From Myxococcales bacterium (GTDB lineage: Bacteria > Myxococcota_A > Bradymonadia > UBA7976 > UBA1532): 64,000 bases of DNA. Where the stretch lies: assembly GCA_020633435.1 (NCBI GenBank), contig JACKDP010000005.1:626086-690085 (forward strand). Direction: 5' to 3'. Below are positions 27,654-36,806 of the stretch, piece by piece; positions within the stretch are counted from its first letter, which is position 1, and each line of letters begins with the position of its first letter. Position numbers and translations under genes: made by a program. The notes under the pieces are model-generated. The model was given only the letters and a program-made list of their open reading frames with translations. It had not been told where the DNA came from and did not search any database.

Positions 27654-28206
27654 TCAGTTCCCGTCCATCACGTAGATGGAGGCCACCCGGCTGCCGCCGT
27701 CCGCGAAGCAGATCGTCTTCAAATACATGGAGTTGTGGCTCACCATGGGCCCCTCCTCCCCGTAGAAGGCGCAGCAGTCGCCCGCGCAGGTCGCGGTGCC
27801 CGGGTCGTCCAGGCCGTTCATGGCGCCGCACTCCTCGCGCTCGGCCGCGTCGGCCCGGAAGCACGGGTGCATCTCGGTGAGCCAGGCGGCCACGTCGGCG
27901 GCGGTGGCCAGCGTCTTCTTCACGTCGGGGTCTTCGGACGACGTGTTCTCAAGGGTGATCTCGATGGGGCCCGTCAGCAGCGGCGCGGCGGCGCCGGGCT
28001 TTCCGGCCCGGAGCGCGGCCAGGACGGTCGCGGCCTTGAGGGGCGTGGGGCCTGCGCCGGGGCGGCGGTGGCGGGGGCGGCGGGGGCGCGGCCGTCGCCG
28101 GGCGGCTGGGGGCTCCAGCCGGGGCGGCGGGCTGGCTGGTGCCGGTGGGCGCGGCGCTGCAGGCGGCGGTGGCGAGCAGGGCGCAGGTCAGGGCGGTCAG
28201 GCGCAT
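27654..28206 (-). CDS. Cys-rich lipoprotein with a frame break in the proline linker
   Basis: The 5' part encodes a lipoprotein signal (RLTALTCALLATAAC, lipobox TAAC) and an Ala/Pro linker ending in nine prolines. In the same frame the product then becomes an Arg-rich tail. Removing one C near 28057-28062 instead joins the linker to a good downstream frame: AGPTPLKAATVLAALRAGKP, IEITLENTSSEDPDVKKTLA, WLTEMHPCFRADAAEREECG and CAGDCCAFYGEEG, ending at 27654. The mature domain has six cysteines and no recognised family. The gene therefore appears single but carries a +1 base, probably a homopolymer error. It lies 16 bases after the MAPEG gene and 4 bases before the 358-aa gene. Confidence 0.65.
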
Positions 28207-28222
28207 TGCGATCTCCTGGGGC

Positions 28223-28609
28223 TCAGCCGAGCAGGCTCTGGTAGATGAGGTACCCGGCGGGCACCAGCAGGGCGGCGAAGGTGAGGGCGGTGCCGTAGAA
28301 GCGGCCGAAGCTGGTGCCCGCGCGGCGCGTGAGCCCCCACGCGTGCATCAGGCGACCCAGCAGCAGGCCCCCGCCGATGCCATGGACGAGGTACACGGGC
28401 GCCCGGCTGCCCTCGACCAGCAGGAGCAGCAGCAGCGCGAAGGGCACGTACTCCGCGAAGTTGGCGTGCACGCGGATGGCCTGGTTCAGCGAGCGATGCC
28501 CCCCGTCGCCGAGGGCCTGCTTGAGTTGCTGGCGCAGCCGGACGACGCGCCAGGCGAGGCCCAGGTAGAGGAAGGCGAGCAGGCCCGCGTAGAGTGCCGT
28601 CCAGCGCAT
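28223..28609 (-). CDS. MAPEG family membrane protein
   Basis: A 128-aa protein with four hydrophobic helices and the MAPEG hallmark RVHANFAEYVPFALLLLLLV in the second helix, preceded by HRSLNQAI. The layout matches bacterial YecN-type MAPEG members (about 130 aa). The family includes microsomal glutathione S-transferases and eicosanoid synthases; bacterial members mostly lack a proven reaction. It is the first gene of a minus-strand run reaching the STAND gene and is divergent from selO, with 82 bases between the starts. Confidence 0.88.
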   Translation of the reverse strand: MRWTALYAGLLAFLYLGLAWRVVRLRQQLKQALGDGGHRSLNQAIRVHANFAEYVPFALLLLLLVEGSRAPVYLVHGIGGGLLLGRLMHAWGLTRRAGTSFGRFYGTALTFAALLVPAGYLIYQSLLG

Positions 28610-28691
28610 CGATGGCTCCCGGAGGGTGAGGGTGGGCGCGGCCTCGGGCCGCCTCCCGGCATCTGCTGGAGTCTACGCCCCCGGAGCCGCC

Positions 28692-30260
28692 ATGCCCATG
28701 CCCCTCGCCGAGCTGCACTGGGATCACCGCTATCGCCGTGATCTGCCTGGGGATCCCGAGCCCGCCGTCTTCTCGCGGCAGGTCCTGGGGGCCGGCTGGT
28801 CCGCCGTGGCGCCGACGCCCGTCGCCGCCCCGCGCCTGCTGGCGTGGTCGCCCGAGGTGGCCTCGCTGCTGGGCATCGCGCCCGACCACGATCCCGACGC
28901 CCTCGCCGCCGTGCTGGCGGGCAACACGGTGCTGCCCGCCATGGCGCCCTTCGCCACGGCCTACGCCGGCCACCAGTTCGGCCACTTCGCGGGCCAGCTC
29001 GGCGACGGCCGCGCCATCAGCCTGGGCGAGGTGCTCACCCCCGCCGGCGAGCGCTACGAGCTGCAGCTCAAGGGGGCGGGGCGCACGCCCTACTCCCGCG
29101 GCGCCGACGGCCGGGCGGTGCTGCGGTCGAGCCTGCGCGAGTTCCTGTGCAGCGAGGCCATGCACCACCTGGGCGTGCCGACGACGCGGGCGCTGAGCCT
29201 GGTCGGCACCGGCGACGCCGTCGTGCGCGACCTGCTCTACAGCGGCGATCCCCGCCCCGAGCCCGGGGCCGTCGTCTGCCGCGTGGCCCCGTCGTTCCTG
29301 CGGTTCGGCCACTTCGAGCTCTTCGCCTGGCGGCAGGACGCCGCGAACCTGACGCGGCTGGCCGACCACGCCCTCGCGCGGCACTTCCCCGAGCTGGGTC
29401 CCCCCGGCCCGGCCGCGTACGGCGCCATGCTCCTGGCCATCGCCAAGCGGACGGCGCGGCTCATGGCCGACTGGATGCGCGTCGGCTTCGTGCATGGCGT
29501 CATGAACACGGACAACCTGTCGGTGCTGGGCCTGACCATCGACTACGGGCCCTACGGCTGGCTCGAGGCCTACGATCCGGGCTGGACGCCCAACACCACC
29601 GACGCCCAGCACCGCCGCTACCGCTACGGCCAGCAGCCGGCCGTCGCCCACTGGAACCTGGCCCGGCTGGCCGAGGCGCTGTACCCGATCATCCAGGACG
29701 AGGCGCCGCTGCACGCCGCCCTGGACGCCTACGCCGCGACGTTCGCCGACGTGTGGACGTCGGCCGCGGCGGCCCGGCTGGGGGTGCTGGCCGACGACGG
29801 CCTCAGCGAAGGGCTGGACGCCCGCCTGCGCGCCACCGAGACGGACATGGTCATCGCCTTCCGGCTGCTCTCCGACCTGGGCAGCGAGGATCGCAGCGAC
29901 GCGGCCTGGCTCGCGGCGCTGGCGCCCGCGTTCTACGCCACGCCGTCGGCCGACGAGCGGGCCGCCTGGGTGGCCTGGCTGCGATCCTGGGCCGCGCGGC
30001 TGCGGCAGGAGGGCCGGCCCGACCCCGAGCGCCAGGCGGCCATGCGCCGCGTGAACCCGCGCTACGTGCTGCGCAACTGGATGGCCCAGCAGGCCATCGA
30101 CGCCGCGGAGGCCGGGGATCTCACCGAGCTGCACCGCCTGCACGACGTGCTGCGCCGGCCCTACGACGACCAGCCGGCGCACGACGCGCGCTACTTCCAG
30201 CGCCGCCCGGACTGGGCGCGCCACAAGCCCGGCTGCTCCATGCTGTCGTGCAGCTCCTGA
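28692..30260 (+). CDS. selO: Protein adenylyltransferase SelO (YdiU)
   Basis: A 522-aa member of the SelO/YdiU pseudokinase family, which transfers AMP from ATP to Ser/Thr/Tyr of proteins under redox control. Visible signatures are YAGHQFGHFAGQLGDGRA, LQLKGAGRTPYSRGADGRA (nucleotide site), LREFLCSEAMHHLG, VHGVMNTDNLSVLGLTIDYG (metal and catalytic residues) and NPRYVLRNWMAQQAI. The C-terminus CSMLSCSS has cysteine where eukaryotic SelO has selenocysteine. The length is slightly longer than E. coli YdiU. The ATG at 28692 is chosen because the family starts about ten residues before the L.WD..Y motif. The next gene, yaiI-like, follows 40 bases later. Confidence 0.95.
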   Translation: MPMPLAELHWDHRYRRDLPGDPEPAVFSRQVLGAGWSAVAPTPVAAPRLLAWSPEVASLLGIAPDHDPDALAAVLAGNTVLPAMAPFATAYAGHQFGHFAGQLGDGRAISLGEVLTPAGERYELQLKGAGRTPYSRGADGRAVLRSSLREFLCSEAMHHLGVPTTRALSLVGTGDAVVRDLLYSGDPRPEPGAVVCRVAPSFLRFGHFELFAWRQDAANLTRLADHALARHFPELGPPGPAAYGAMLLAIAKRTARLMADWMRVGFVHGVMNTDNLSVLGLTIDYGPYGWLEAYDPGWTPNTTDAQHRRYRYGQQPAVAHWNLARLAEALYPIIQDEAPLHAALDAYAATFADVWTSAAAARLGVLADDGLSEGLDARLRATETDMVIAFRLLSDLGSEDRSDAAWLAALAPAFYATPSADERAAWVAWLRSWAARLRQEGRPDPERQAAMRRVNPRYVLRNWMAQQAIDAAEAGDLTELHRLHDVLRRPYDDQPAHDARYFQRRPDWARHKPGCSMLSCSS

Positions 30261-30300
30261 CGGGGTGGCCGCCGGGCTCCGGCTGGGGCATGGTGGCCGG

Positions 30301-30762
30301 GTGAAGACCATCTACATCGACGCGGACGGCTGCGCGGTGAAGGACGAGGTGTACCGGGTGGCCCAGCGCTACCGCTGGCCCGTCGTCGTCGTCGCGAACC
30401 AGCCGCTCCACACGCCCGCCTCGCCCCTCATCACCGCCGTCATCGTGCGCCAGGGGCCCGACGTCGCCGACGACTACATCGCCGAGCGCGCCGGCCCCGG
30501 CGACATCGTGATCACCGCGGACATCCCCCTCGCGGCCCGCGTGCTCGAGGCCGAGGGGCGGGCGCTGGGGCCGAAAGGTGTTGAATTCTCAGAGGATTCC
30601 ATCGGCGACGCCCTGGCCTCCCGGGCCATCGCGCAGCAGCTGCGCGACATGGGCGTGATGACGGGCGGGCCGCGACCCATGCAGGCCGCCGACCGGTCGC
30701 GCTTCCTGGGGAAGCTCGACCAGCTCGTCAACGCGGTGCAGCGCGAGTTCCCGAAGGGCTGA
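30301..30762 (+). CDS. yaiI: YaiI/YqxD family (DUF188) protein
   Basis: A 153-aa protein starting at GTG 30301 (KTIYIDADGCAVKDEVYRVA). It carries the DUF188 signatures VVVVANQPLHTPASPLI, GPDVADDYIAERAGPGDIVI, TADIPLAARVLEAEGRALGP and SRFLGKLDQLVNA. The family has a PIN-like acidic core (DADGC, TADIPLA), and its role is not established. The length is typical. Co-directional with selO, 40 bases downstream. It converges on the DEAD-box gene, with 6 bases between the stops. Confidence 0.92.
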   Translation: MKTIYIDADGCAVKDEVYRVAQRYRWPVVVVANQPLHTPASPLITAVIVRQGPDVADDYIAERAGPGDIVITADIPLAARVLEAEGRALGPKGVEFSEDSIGDALASRAIAQQLRDMGVMTGGPRPMQAADRSRFLGKLDQLVNAVQREFPKG

Positions 30763-30768
30763 CGCCCC

Positions 30769-32496
30769 TCAGCGCCGGCGGGGGTGTGGGGCCTTGCGGT
30801 TCAGGTGGCGCCGCGTGGACGCCATGGGCGGGCCGTCGGTGGAGATGTGGCACTCCCGGCCGCGGATGGTGGCCTGCAGCATCCGGTCGATGACCTCCTG
30901 GGCGCGCTCCGCCGGGACCCCGACGAAGCTGTGGCGCTCGTAGATCTCGATGGGCCCGATGTCGCGGCCGTCGAGGCCCGTCTCGTTGGCGATGGCGCCC
31001 ACGATGTCGCCGGGGCGCAGGCCCACGCGGGTGCCGAGCGAGATGGTCAGGCGGGCCCGGGGGCCGTCGCCGAAGCCGACGCGGCCGGGGCTGCGGGGAT
31101 CGCGGCGGTCGTCGCGGCGGTCATCACGGCGGACGGGCTCGCGCCGGGGCCGGGGCGGCAGCACCTCGGCCGGCTCGGGGCCGCGGATCACCAGGGGACG
31201 GCTCGCCGCGCTCAGCCGCGCGAAGGCCGCCGCCACGTCGACGGCGTCCCCGCCGCCCTCCGCGACCATCTGCTCGACGAGGGTCCGGTACGGCGCCAGA
31301 TCGTCGCCTTCGGCCGCCGCCTGCGCCGCCGCCGCCAGCGCCCGGCCGCGGCCCCGCACCAGATCGGCGTTCCTCGGGATGGCCATCGTCGTCATCGGCT
31401 GGCGCGTGAACCGCTCGATGAGCCCCTGGATGTGCCGCTCCGACGGGGTGAGCAGCAGGATGGAGACGCCGGCGCGGCCGGCCCGCCCCGTGCGCCCCGT
31501 GCGGTGCACGTAGGTGTCGGCGTTGTCGGGCGGATCGAAGTTGACCACATGGGAGATGCAGTCCACGTCGAGGCCGCGCGCCGCCACGTCGGTGGCCACC
31601 ACCAGATCCACGCGGCCGGCCCGCAGGCGGGCGACGACGTCCTCGCGCTCGGGCTGCCCCAGATCGCCGTGCATGGCGGCCGTCGCGAAGCCGCGGGCCT
31701 CCAGCTCGGCCGCCAGCTCGCGGCAGCCGACGCGGGTGCGGGCGAAGACCAGGGTGGCCTTCATCTCCTCCACCTCGAGCACGCGGGCGAGGGCGTCCAC
31801 CTTGTCGCTGGCGTGCACGAGGAGGACGCGCTGCTCCACCTCGGCCACCGTCCGCGTCTCGCTCTCGGCGTGCGCGAAGACCGGCTCCGTCAGGTACTCG
31901 TCCGAGATGCGGCGGATGACCGGGGGCATGGTGGCCGAGAAGAAGGCCGTCTGCCGCTCCGGGGGCGTCTGGGACAGGATCCACTCGACGTCGTCGATGA
32001 AGCCCATCCGCAGCATCTCATCGGCCTCGTCGAGGACGGCGAAGCGGACGTCCGCGAGGGAGAGGGCCCCGCGGCGCATGCAGTCGGCGATGCGGCCCGG
32101 GGTGCCCACCACGACGTGCACGCCGCGGGACAGGGCGCGCAGCTGCGGCGACAGGGAGGCGCCGCCGTAGACCGTCAGCACGCGGAGGCCCTGGCGGGCC
32201 TGGCCGAAGCTCTCCAGCGCCTCGCTCACCTGGATGGCGAGCTCGCGGGTGGGCGTCATGACGAGCGCCTGCACCACGCGGCGATCGAGATCGATGCTCT
32301 GCACGACCGGCAGGCCGAAGGCCGCCGTCTTGCCGGTGCCCGTCTGGGCCTGGCCGATGAGGTCGCGGCCGCGCAGCAGATCGGGGATGGCGGCGAGCTG
32401 GATGGGGGTGGGGGTGGCGAACCCGAGCACCTCGAGGGCGTCGAGGAGCGCGGGCGTCAGGCCGAGGTCGGCGAAGGTCGGGGCATCGTCAGACAA
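30769..32496 (-). CDS. deaD: DEAD-box ATP-dependent RNA helicase, DeaD/CsdA type
   Basis: A 575-aa RNA helicase with all core motifs: Q motif TPIQLAAIP, Walker A AQTGTGKTAA, PTRELAIQ, TPGRIAD, DEADE, SAT, then domain 2 with FARTRVGCRELAA, TDVAARGLDVD and HRTGRTGRAGRAG. A linker rich in Arg/Asp (RRDDRRDDRRDP) leads to a DbpA-type RNA-binding domain at the C-terminus (ISLGTRVGLRPGDIVGAIAN, IEIYERHSFVGVP). It is likely involved in ribosome assembly and cold-stress RNA remodelling. The TTG at 32496 is chosen because GGAG lies six bases upstream and the product then starts SDDAPTFADLGL. No ATG fits nearby without a low-complexity extension. Confidence 0.92.
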   Translation of the reverse strand: MSDDAPTFADLGLTPALLDALEVLGFATPTPIQLAAIPDLLRGRDLIGQAQTGTGKTAAFGLPVVQSIDLDRRVVQALVMTPTRELAIQVSEALESFGQARQGLRVLTVYGGASLSPQLRALSRGVHVVVGTPGRIADCMRRGALSLADVRFAVLDEADEMLRMGFIDDVEWILSQTPPERQTAFFSATMPPVIRRISDEYLTEPVFAHAESETRTVAEVEQRVLLVHASDKVDALARVLEVEEMKATLVFARTRVGCRELAAELEARGFATAAMHGDLGQPEREDVVARLRAGRVDLVVATDVAARGLDVDCISHVVNFDPPDNADTYVHRTGRTGRAGRAGVSILLLTPSERHIQGLIERFTRQPMTTMAIPRNADLVRGRGRALAAAAQAAAEGDDLAPYRTLVEQMVAEGGGDAVDVAAAFARLSAASRPLVIRGPEPAEVLPPRPRREPVRRDDRRDDRRDPRSPGRVGFGDGPRARLTISLGTRVGLRPGDIVGAIANETGLDGRDIGPIEIYERHSFVGVPAERAQEVIDRMLQATIRGRECHISTDGPPMASTRRHLNRKAPHPRRR

Positions 32497-32616
32497 AAGA
32501 TCTCCGGCGGGTGAGCAGGGGGGCGGCTCATAGCACACCCGGGCGGTGGGGGTGAAGCCCGACCTGCGGCCCGGGCCCGCCAAAGGCCCGCGGAGCGTGC
32601 AGAATTCCGTTGGAGG

Positions 32617-33132
32617 TCAGGGGGCTTCGCACCGCAGCAGCAGCGTGCAGCCGTACGAGTCGGGCTCCTGGCGGAACTGCCCGCCGGTGACCGGGAACCA
32701 CTCGCCGCCGATGTACCAGTGCGAGCTGACGCCGATGCAGGCGGGATCGGCCGCGCAGGCGGCGAGGGCGGCGGCGTGCCCGGCGGTGGTGGGGCCGGCC
32801 TTGCCCTCGCGGATCTCGCCGGGGTACGGCCCGAGGACGGCGCAGGGCCCGGCCTTCACGCCGGCCTCGACCTTCTGGGCGTGGCAGCTCGAGTCGGCCG
32901 GCTCGCCCAGGCGGTCGAGCTGGGCGCCCGTCAGGCGGCCGCCGGGCGCCGAGACGACGGTGGCCGGGGGCGCGGGCGGGGCGGACGTCGGCGCCGCGGC
33001 GGAGGCGGGCGCGGCGGCGGGAGGCGGGCGCGCCGAGGCCGGCGCCGAGGCCGGCGCGGCTGCGGGGGCGGGGGCCGGCTCGGCGGCGACGAAGCCAGGG
33101 GCGAAGAGACAGGCGATGACGAGCGCGCGCAT
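32617..33132 (-). CDS. Secreted Cys-containing protein with Ala/Pro linker
   Basis: A 171-aa product with signal peptide MRALVIACLFAPGFVAAEP, followed by about 45 residues of Ala/Pro repeat. The C-terminal 100 residues hold eight cysteines (SSCHAQKVEAGVKAGPCAVL, ALAACAADPACIGVSS, YGCTLLLRC) and several Trp/Tyr. This may be a small disulphide-stabilised domain like PAN/apple modules, judging by 'ACAADPACIGVSSHWYIGG'. ATG at 33132 preceded by GAGGTGCC. It is unlinked to its neighbours by spacing (76 bases to the next minus gene). Function unknown. Confidence 0.65.
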   Translation of the reverse strand: MRALVIACLFAPGFVAAEPAPAPAAAPASAPASARPPPAAAPASAAAPTSAPPAPPATVVSAPGGRLTGAQLDRLGEPADSSCHAQKVEAGVKAGPCAVLGPYPGEIREGKAGPTTAGHAAALAACAADPACIGVSSHWYIGGEWFPVTGGQFRQEPDSYGCTLLLRCEAP

Positions 33133-33209
33133 GGCACCTCGGAGGGCTTGGGGGCGCACGGCCGCGCCGGGTTCAGTGTGACGCCATCTGTTCCGCGGCG
33201 GAAGCGGCG

Positions 33210-34139
33210 TCAGCGCGGCGCCATGCCGGCGAGGGCGGCCATGGCGACGTCGTGGGCAGCGGCCTGCTCCTCGAACGCCGAGAGCTTGTCACCGGGATCG
33301 ATGAACAGGGGCTTGAGCACCGGATCCGACGGCGTGGGCAGGGAGGTGAGCGCGCCCCGGAGGACCTCGAAGGACGCCTGGGCGTCGCGCAGCGGCAGCA
33401 TCCGGTCGTAGGCGTCGACCTTCAGGGTCGCCAGGGCGTCGCGCAGCAGGCGGGCGTCCTGCCCCTCCGCCTCGGCCTCCCGGATGGCCAGGGCCACGGC
33501 GTCGGCCGTGCAGACCATCTGCCGGCCGAAGACCCGCACGAACTCCGCCGGTGTCGCCCCGGCCTGGGCGAGCTCGGGCCAGGCCGGCACCCCCCGCGTC
33601 ACCGCCCACCGCGCCACGTCGTCGGCCAGCTCCAGCCCGAGCAGCGCCACCAGGAGCCCGCCCCGGCCGCGCATGGCCGTCGCCGCCGAGAGCGCGGCGT
33701 GGGCGCGCTCGACCTGGGTGGCGTCCGCCGTCGCCAGCGCCAGGCGCAGCAGCTTGCGGGCGTGGAAGACGGGGGCCGGCACGGTGCAGTCGCCCCCGAA
33801 GCGGGGGTGGCGGCCCCACTCGAGCAGGCGGTCGATGTGGTGCCGCGTCTCCCAGGGCACGTCGTCGATGGGCACCACCGGCACCGGCGCGGCGGGCGCC
33901 CAGTAGACGGCGTCAGAGAGCTCCCGCGGCAGGCCCGAGCGGCCCAGGATGGTGGCCAGCGGCTCCAGGCCGATGGGGCCGTCCACCTCGCTCTGGGCGA
34001 TGACGTCGGCCCAGCGGCGCTCGATCTCGGCGTCGGGCAGGTCGGGCCGCCGAGGCCGGGCGAAGAGGAAGAACGCCACGGTGGCGGCCGCCCCGAGCAG
34101 GGCGAGGCCACCGAGGGCGAGCGAGGCGCGGCGGGCCAT
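33210..34139 (-). CDS. Membrane-anchored hypothetical protein
   Basis: A 309-aa protein with an N-terminal membrane anchor (ARRASLALGGLALLGAAATV, then AFFLFARPRRP). The rest is mostly helical and soluble, with DDVPWETRHHIDRLLEWGRH, FHARKLLRLALATADATQVE and VFGRQMVCTADAVALAIREA. The pattern suggests an uncharacterised myxobacterial-type family with a periplasmic helical domain. No catalytic signature is visible. Start ATG at 34139 has CAGGAGGCC upstream. The 2OG-oxygenase-like gene lies 35 bases upstream on the same strand and may be co-transcribed. Confidence 0.6.
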   Translation of the reverse strand: MARRASLALGGLALLGAAATVAFFLFARPRRPDLPDAEIERRWADVIAQSEVDGPIGLEPLATILGRSGLPRELSDAVYWAPAAPVPVVPIDDVPWETRHHIDRLLEWGRHPRFGGDCTVPAPVFHARKLLRLALATADATQVERAHAALSAATAMRGRGGLLVALLGLELADDVARWAVTRGVPAWPELAQAGATPAEFVRVFGRQMVCTADAVALAIREAEAEGQDARLLRDALATLKVDAYDRMLPLRDAQASFEVLRGALTSLPTPSDPVLKPLFIDPGDKLSAFEEQAAAHDVAMAALAGMAPR

Positions 34140-34174
34140 GGCGGCCTCCTGGAAAGTCGAAGGGGAACAGTATG

Positions 34175-35155
34175 TTAGAGGGCGACCGCCGTGGGGAAGG
34201 GGACGTAGGTCTCGATCATCCGCAGGGCGAGCTGGCGGTCGTCGGGGGGCGTGGCGCCGATGACGCCGCGGGCCCGCAGATCGGCGGTGAGCAGGGCCTC
34301 GGCGTCGGCGCGGGCCAGCGGCGGGGCGGCCTCGGCGGGGGCGCACTTCGCCTTCCACTGCATGCTGAAGCGCAGGGCGCCGAGGGGCCAGCGGCCCAGC
34401 GTCTTGTCGCCCGCGCGCAGGGTGAAGCCGCCGTCGGCGTCGGGCTCGAGCCCCATGCCGGGGCCGGTGGGCGGGGCCGGGGCGTCGGGGCCGCCGACGC
34501 GGGCGATGCCGTGGAAGAGGCGCTCGCCGTCCAGCACGATGGCCGAGTCGTGGCGCACGGGGTGGCGGGCGGCCGGGGCGTCGGGCCCGTCGGGGTAGTA
34601 CACGAAGTCGCCCCCCACGCAGCCGCCCAGGAAGAACACGGCGCCCACGGTCGGCGTGTGCCAGCGCCGGAAGAGGCCCGAGTGGGCCATGCAGACCAGC
34701 AGCCACTCCGGGGTGTTGGCCTGGTCGAGGCCGACGAAGGCCGGCGTGTCGGTGTGGATGGGCAGCTCCTGCCCGGGCACCAGCAGGTTGGCGAAGATCA
34801 TGTCGGGGGCGACGGCGTCGGTGCCCGCCACGGCCCTGGCGGCGGCCAGCACCCGGGGGTGGTGCAGCACGCGGGCCGCGGCGGGGCTGCAGGCCTCGCC
34901 CCCCAGCGCGAAGGTGCCGCGGAACGGGTTGATGCGCGCGGCCAGGGTGCCCAGGTCGTCGAGCCGGCCGGCCCGCGTCTGGGCGCCGACGTGGTTCATG
35001 AGGGCGTCGTGGCGGCGCACGAGGCCCTTGCCGAGCCCGCTGGCGGGCAGGCTCGACACATACGGGCGGAAGGCGCCGAAGCTGGCGGCCAGCGCCAGGA
35101 TGTCGGCGGCGCCCTCGGGGCCCAGCACGTCTTCGAGGCGGATCACGTCGGCCAT
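34175..35155 (-). CDS. Putative Fe(II)/2-oxoglutarate-dependent oxygenase
   Basis: A 326-aa cytosolic protein. The facial-triad pattern is visible: ELPIHTDTPAF (HxD), then GDFVYYPDGPDA, then IVLDGERLFHGIARV (distal His) with an Arg about ten residues further on basic strands. This is the arrangement of double-stranded beta-helix 2OG oxygenases such as prolyl hydroxylases. The start ATG at 35155 has GGGAGGC six bases upstream. Its substrate is unknown, and no partner pathway lies nearby. The call rests on spacing of the triad and is moderately sure. Confidence 0.6.
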   Translation of the reverse strand: MADVIRLEDVLGPEGAADILALAASFGAFRPYVSSLPASGLGKGLVRRHDALMNHVGAQTRAGRLDDLGTLAARINPFRGTFALGGEACSPAAARVLHHPRVLAAARAVAGTDAVAPDMIFANLLVPGQELPIHTDTPAFVGLDQANTPEWLLVCMAHSGLFRRWHTPTVGAVFFLGGCVGGDFVYYPDGPDAPAARHPVRHDSAIVLDGERLFHGIARVGGPDAPAPPTGPGMGLEPDADGGFTLRAGDKTLGRWPLGALRFSMQWKAKCAPAEAAPPLARADAEALLTADLRARGVIGATPPDDRQLALRMIETYVPFPTAVAL

Positions 35156-35234
35156 GGGGCCTCCCGGACCGCACCGCCCGCCGCCCGGGGAGGCGGCGGT
35201 TTCGGCAGCGATCTCCATGGGTTGCGTGGGTGGG

Positions 35235-36791
35235 TCAGCGGCCCAGGCGCACGATGACCGCGTGGCGGCTGGCGGCCGGCCCCGCGGCGCCCACCGCGAC
35301 GATCTGGTCCGTCCGCGGATCGAGGGCGACGCCGAAGCCCACGGCGTCCTCGGCCGGCGCCCCGAAGTCGAGCAGGGTGGAGCCCTGGTCTCCGAAGGTG
35401 GCGTCCGGGGCCCCCGCGGCCGTGAGGCGCAGGACGAGGAAGCGGCTGACGCCCTCCTCCTCGGCGCTGCCCACCACGACGACGCCGCCATCGGGCTGGA
35501 CGACGACGCCGCGGGCCACGTCGCGCCCACCGGCCACGTCGAGCACCAGGCGGCCCTGGTCCCCGAAGGCCGCCACCGGCGAGCCCTGGGCGTCCAGGTG
35601 CTCGACGAGCAGATCGCCCGCCGTCTCGCCCACCAGCACGAAGCCGTTGGCCGTCCGCGCCACCGCCAGGAAGCGGTCGCGGGTGCTCATGGCGTCCACG
35701 TCGCGGATGGCCTGGATGGCCGCGCCATCGGCCTGCGCCACGGCGAAGAGGCCGGCGTCGTCCGCGCCGTCCTCCAGCAGGGCCGCGATGGCCACGACGC
35801 CGTCCCCGCCGGCGGCCGCCCCGCGGACGCGCACGTCGGCCGCCTGGCCGAGGCTCACGTACCCCGTCGCGCTGCCCATGACGGCGCCATCGGCCCCGTG
35901 CCGCACGACCAGCTCCGTCGTCGGTCGCCCTTGGGGCCGGGCGTCGCCGACGCCCACGAAGCCATCGCCCTGGGCCAGGAGCGCCCGATAGGCGCCGCTC
36001 GCCACGCCGGCGGCGGGCGCGCCTGCGAACTCCCCGTCGGGCAGGCCCTCGGCCGAGAGCCGCGCCAGCGCCGGGGCGGCGCGGCCGTTCGTCGTCGCGA
36101 AGCCCGCCAGCACCACCCGCCCGTCGCCGCCCGGCAGGAGGGCGAAGGCCTGGTCGGGGCCGCCGGCGAAGTCGACGGTGGCGAGGCCATCCTCCGAGAA
36201 GGTGGCGTCCGGCTCGCCCGCCGCGGTGAGGCGCGCGGCCAGCATGTCCCAGCCTGCGGCGCCGCGGAGGCTGCCGGCCGCCCAGACGCGGCCCTGGGCG
36301 TCCACCCCCACGCTGCGCAGCTCGGCCACCCGGCCCGCGAGGCTGGCCGTGCCGCCCGCGCCGAAGGTCGGATCCAGGGCGCCGGCCGCGGCGCAGGTGT
36401 CCTCGTCGACCTGGCCGTCACAGTCGTCGTCGAAGCCGTTGCAGACCTCCGGCGACGGCGGACAGTCGGCGTCCACCGCCGCGTCGGCCGGGGCTGCGTC
36501 GGCGGGGGCCGCGTCGCCAAGGGCCGCGTCCGATCCGGCGTCCGCCCCCGCGTCGTGGTCGCCCGCGTCGCTGGCCGCCGCGTCGGTCGGGGCCGCATCA
36601 CCGCCGGCGTCGCCCGGGGCCGCGTCCGCCCGGGCCGCGTCCGCCGCGGCGTCCGCCACGGCGTCCGCCATGCCCCGGTCCACCACCGCGTCCGTCGGCC
36701 CGCCGTCCACCCCGGCGTCGTCGCCGTCGACCGGCAGGCAGCCCGCGAGCGCCAGCGCCGCCACCACCCCGTGCACCCACTTCCGGCTCAT
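35235..36791 (-). CDS. Delta-60 repeat lipoprotein
   Basis: A 518-aa lipoprotein: signal SRKWVHGVVAALALAGC, then about 85 residues of Asp/Ala repeat, then a MopE-type metal motif SPEVCNGFDDDCDGQVDED. The remaining 380 residues are delta-60 repeats, each opening like LDPTFGAGGTASLAGR, PDATFSEDGLATVDFAGGP or PDATFGDQGSTLLDFGAP and running about 55-60 residues. They probably fold as a beta-propeller. Such proteins are usually surface-exposed or secreted in Myxococcota and Bdellovibrionota; the ligand is unknown. Its ATG is only 15 bases from the ATG of the divergent GNAT gene at 36807. Confidence 0.88.
   Translation of the reverse strand: MSRKWVHGVVAALALAGCLPVDGDDAGVDGGPTDAVVDRGMADAVADAAADAARADAAPGDAGGDAAPTDAAASDAGDHDAGADAGSDAALGDAAPADAAPADAAVDADCPPSPEVCNGFDDDCDGQVDEDTCAAAGALDPTFGAGGTASLAGRVAELRSVGVDAQGRVWAAGSLRGAAGWDMLAARLTAAGEPDATFSEDGLATVDFAGGPDQAFALLPGGDGRVVLAGFATTNGRAAPALARLSAEGLPDGEFAGAPAAGVASGAYRALLAQGDGFVGVGDARPQGRPTTELVVRHGADGAVMGSATGYVSLGQAADVRVRGAAAGGDGVVAIAALLEDGADDAGLFAVAQADGAAIQAIRDVDAMSTRDRFLAVARTANGFVLVGETAGDLLVEHLDAQGSPVAAFGDQGRLVLDVAGGRDVARGVVVQPDGGVVVVGSAEEEGVSRFLVLRLTAAGAPDATFGDQGSTLLDFGAPAEDAVGFGVALDPRTDQIVAVGAAGPAASRHAVIVRLGR
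36466..36715. repeat. Low-complexity GCGTCG-type codon repeat (Asp-Ala tract)
   Basis: Inside the delta-60 lipoprotein gene the plus strand reads as imperfect repeats of GCGTCG and GCCGCGTCG, giving the Asp-Ala linker after the lipobox. The array is degenerate rather than exact, which limits slippage, and the frame stays intact through it. Confidence 0.7.
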
Positions 36792-36806
36792 GCTACGAGT
36801 GCCTCC

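Noticed and set aside
36466..36715. A CRISPR-like array from the periodic GCGTCG tract
   Set aside because: It is coding, in frame, with short degenerate units and no spacers.
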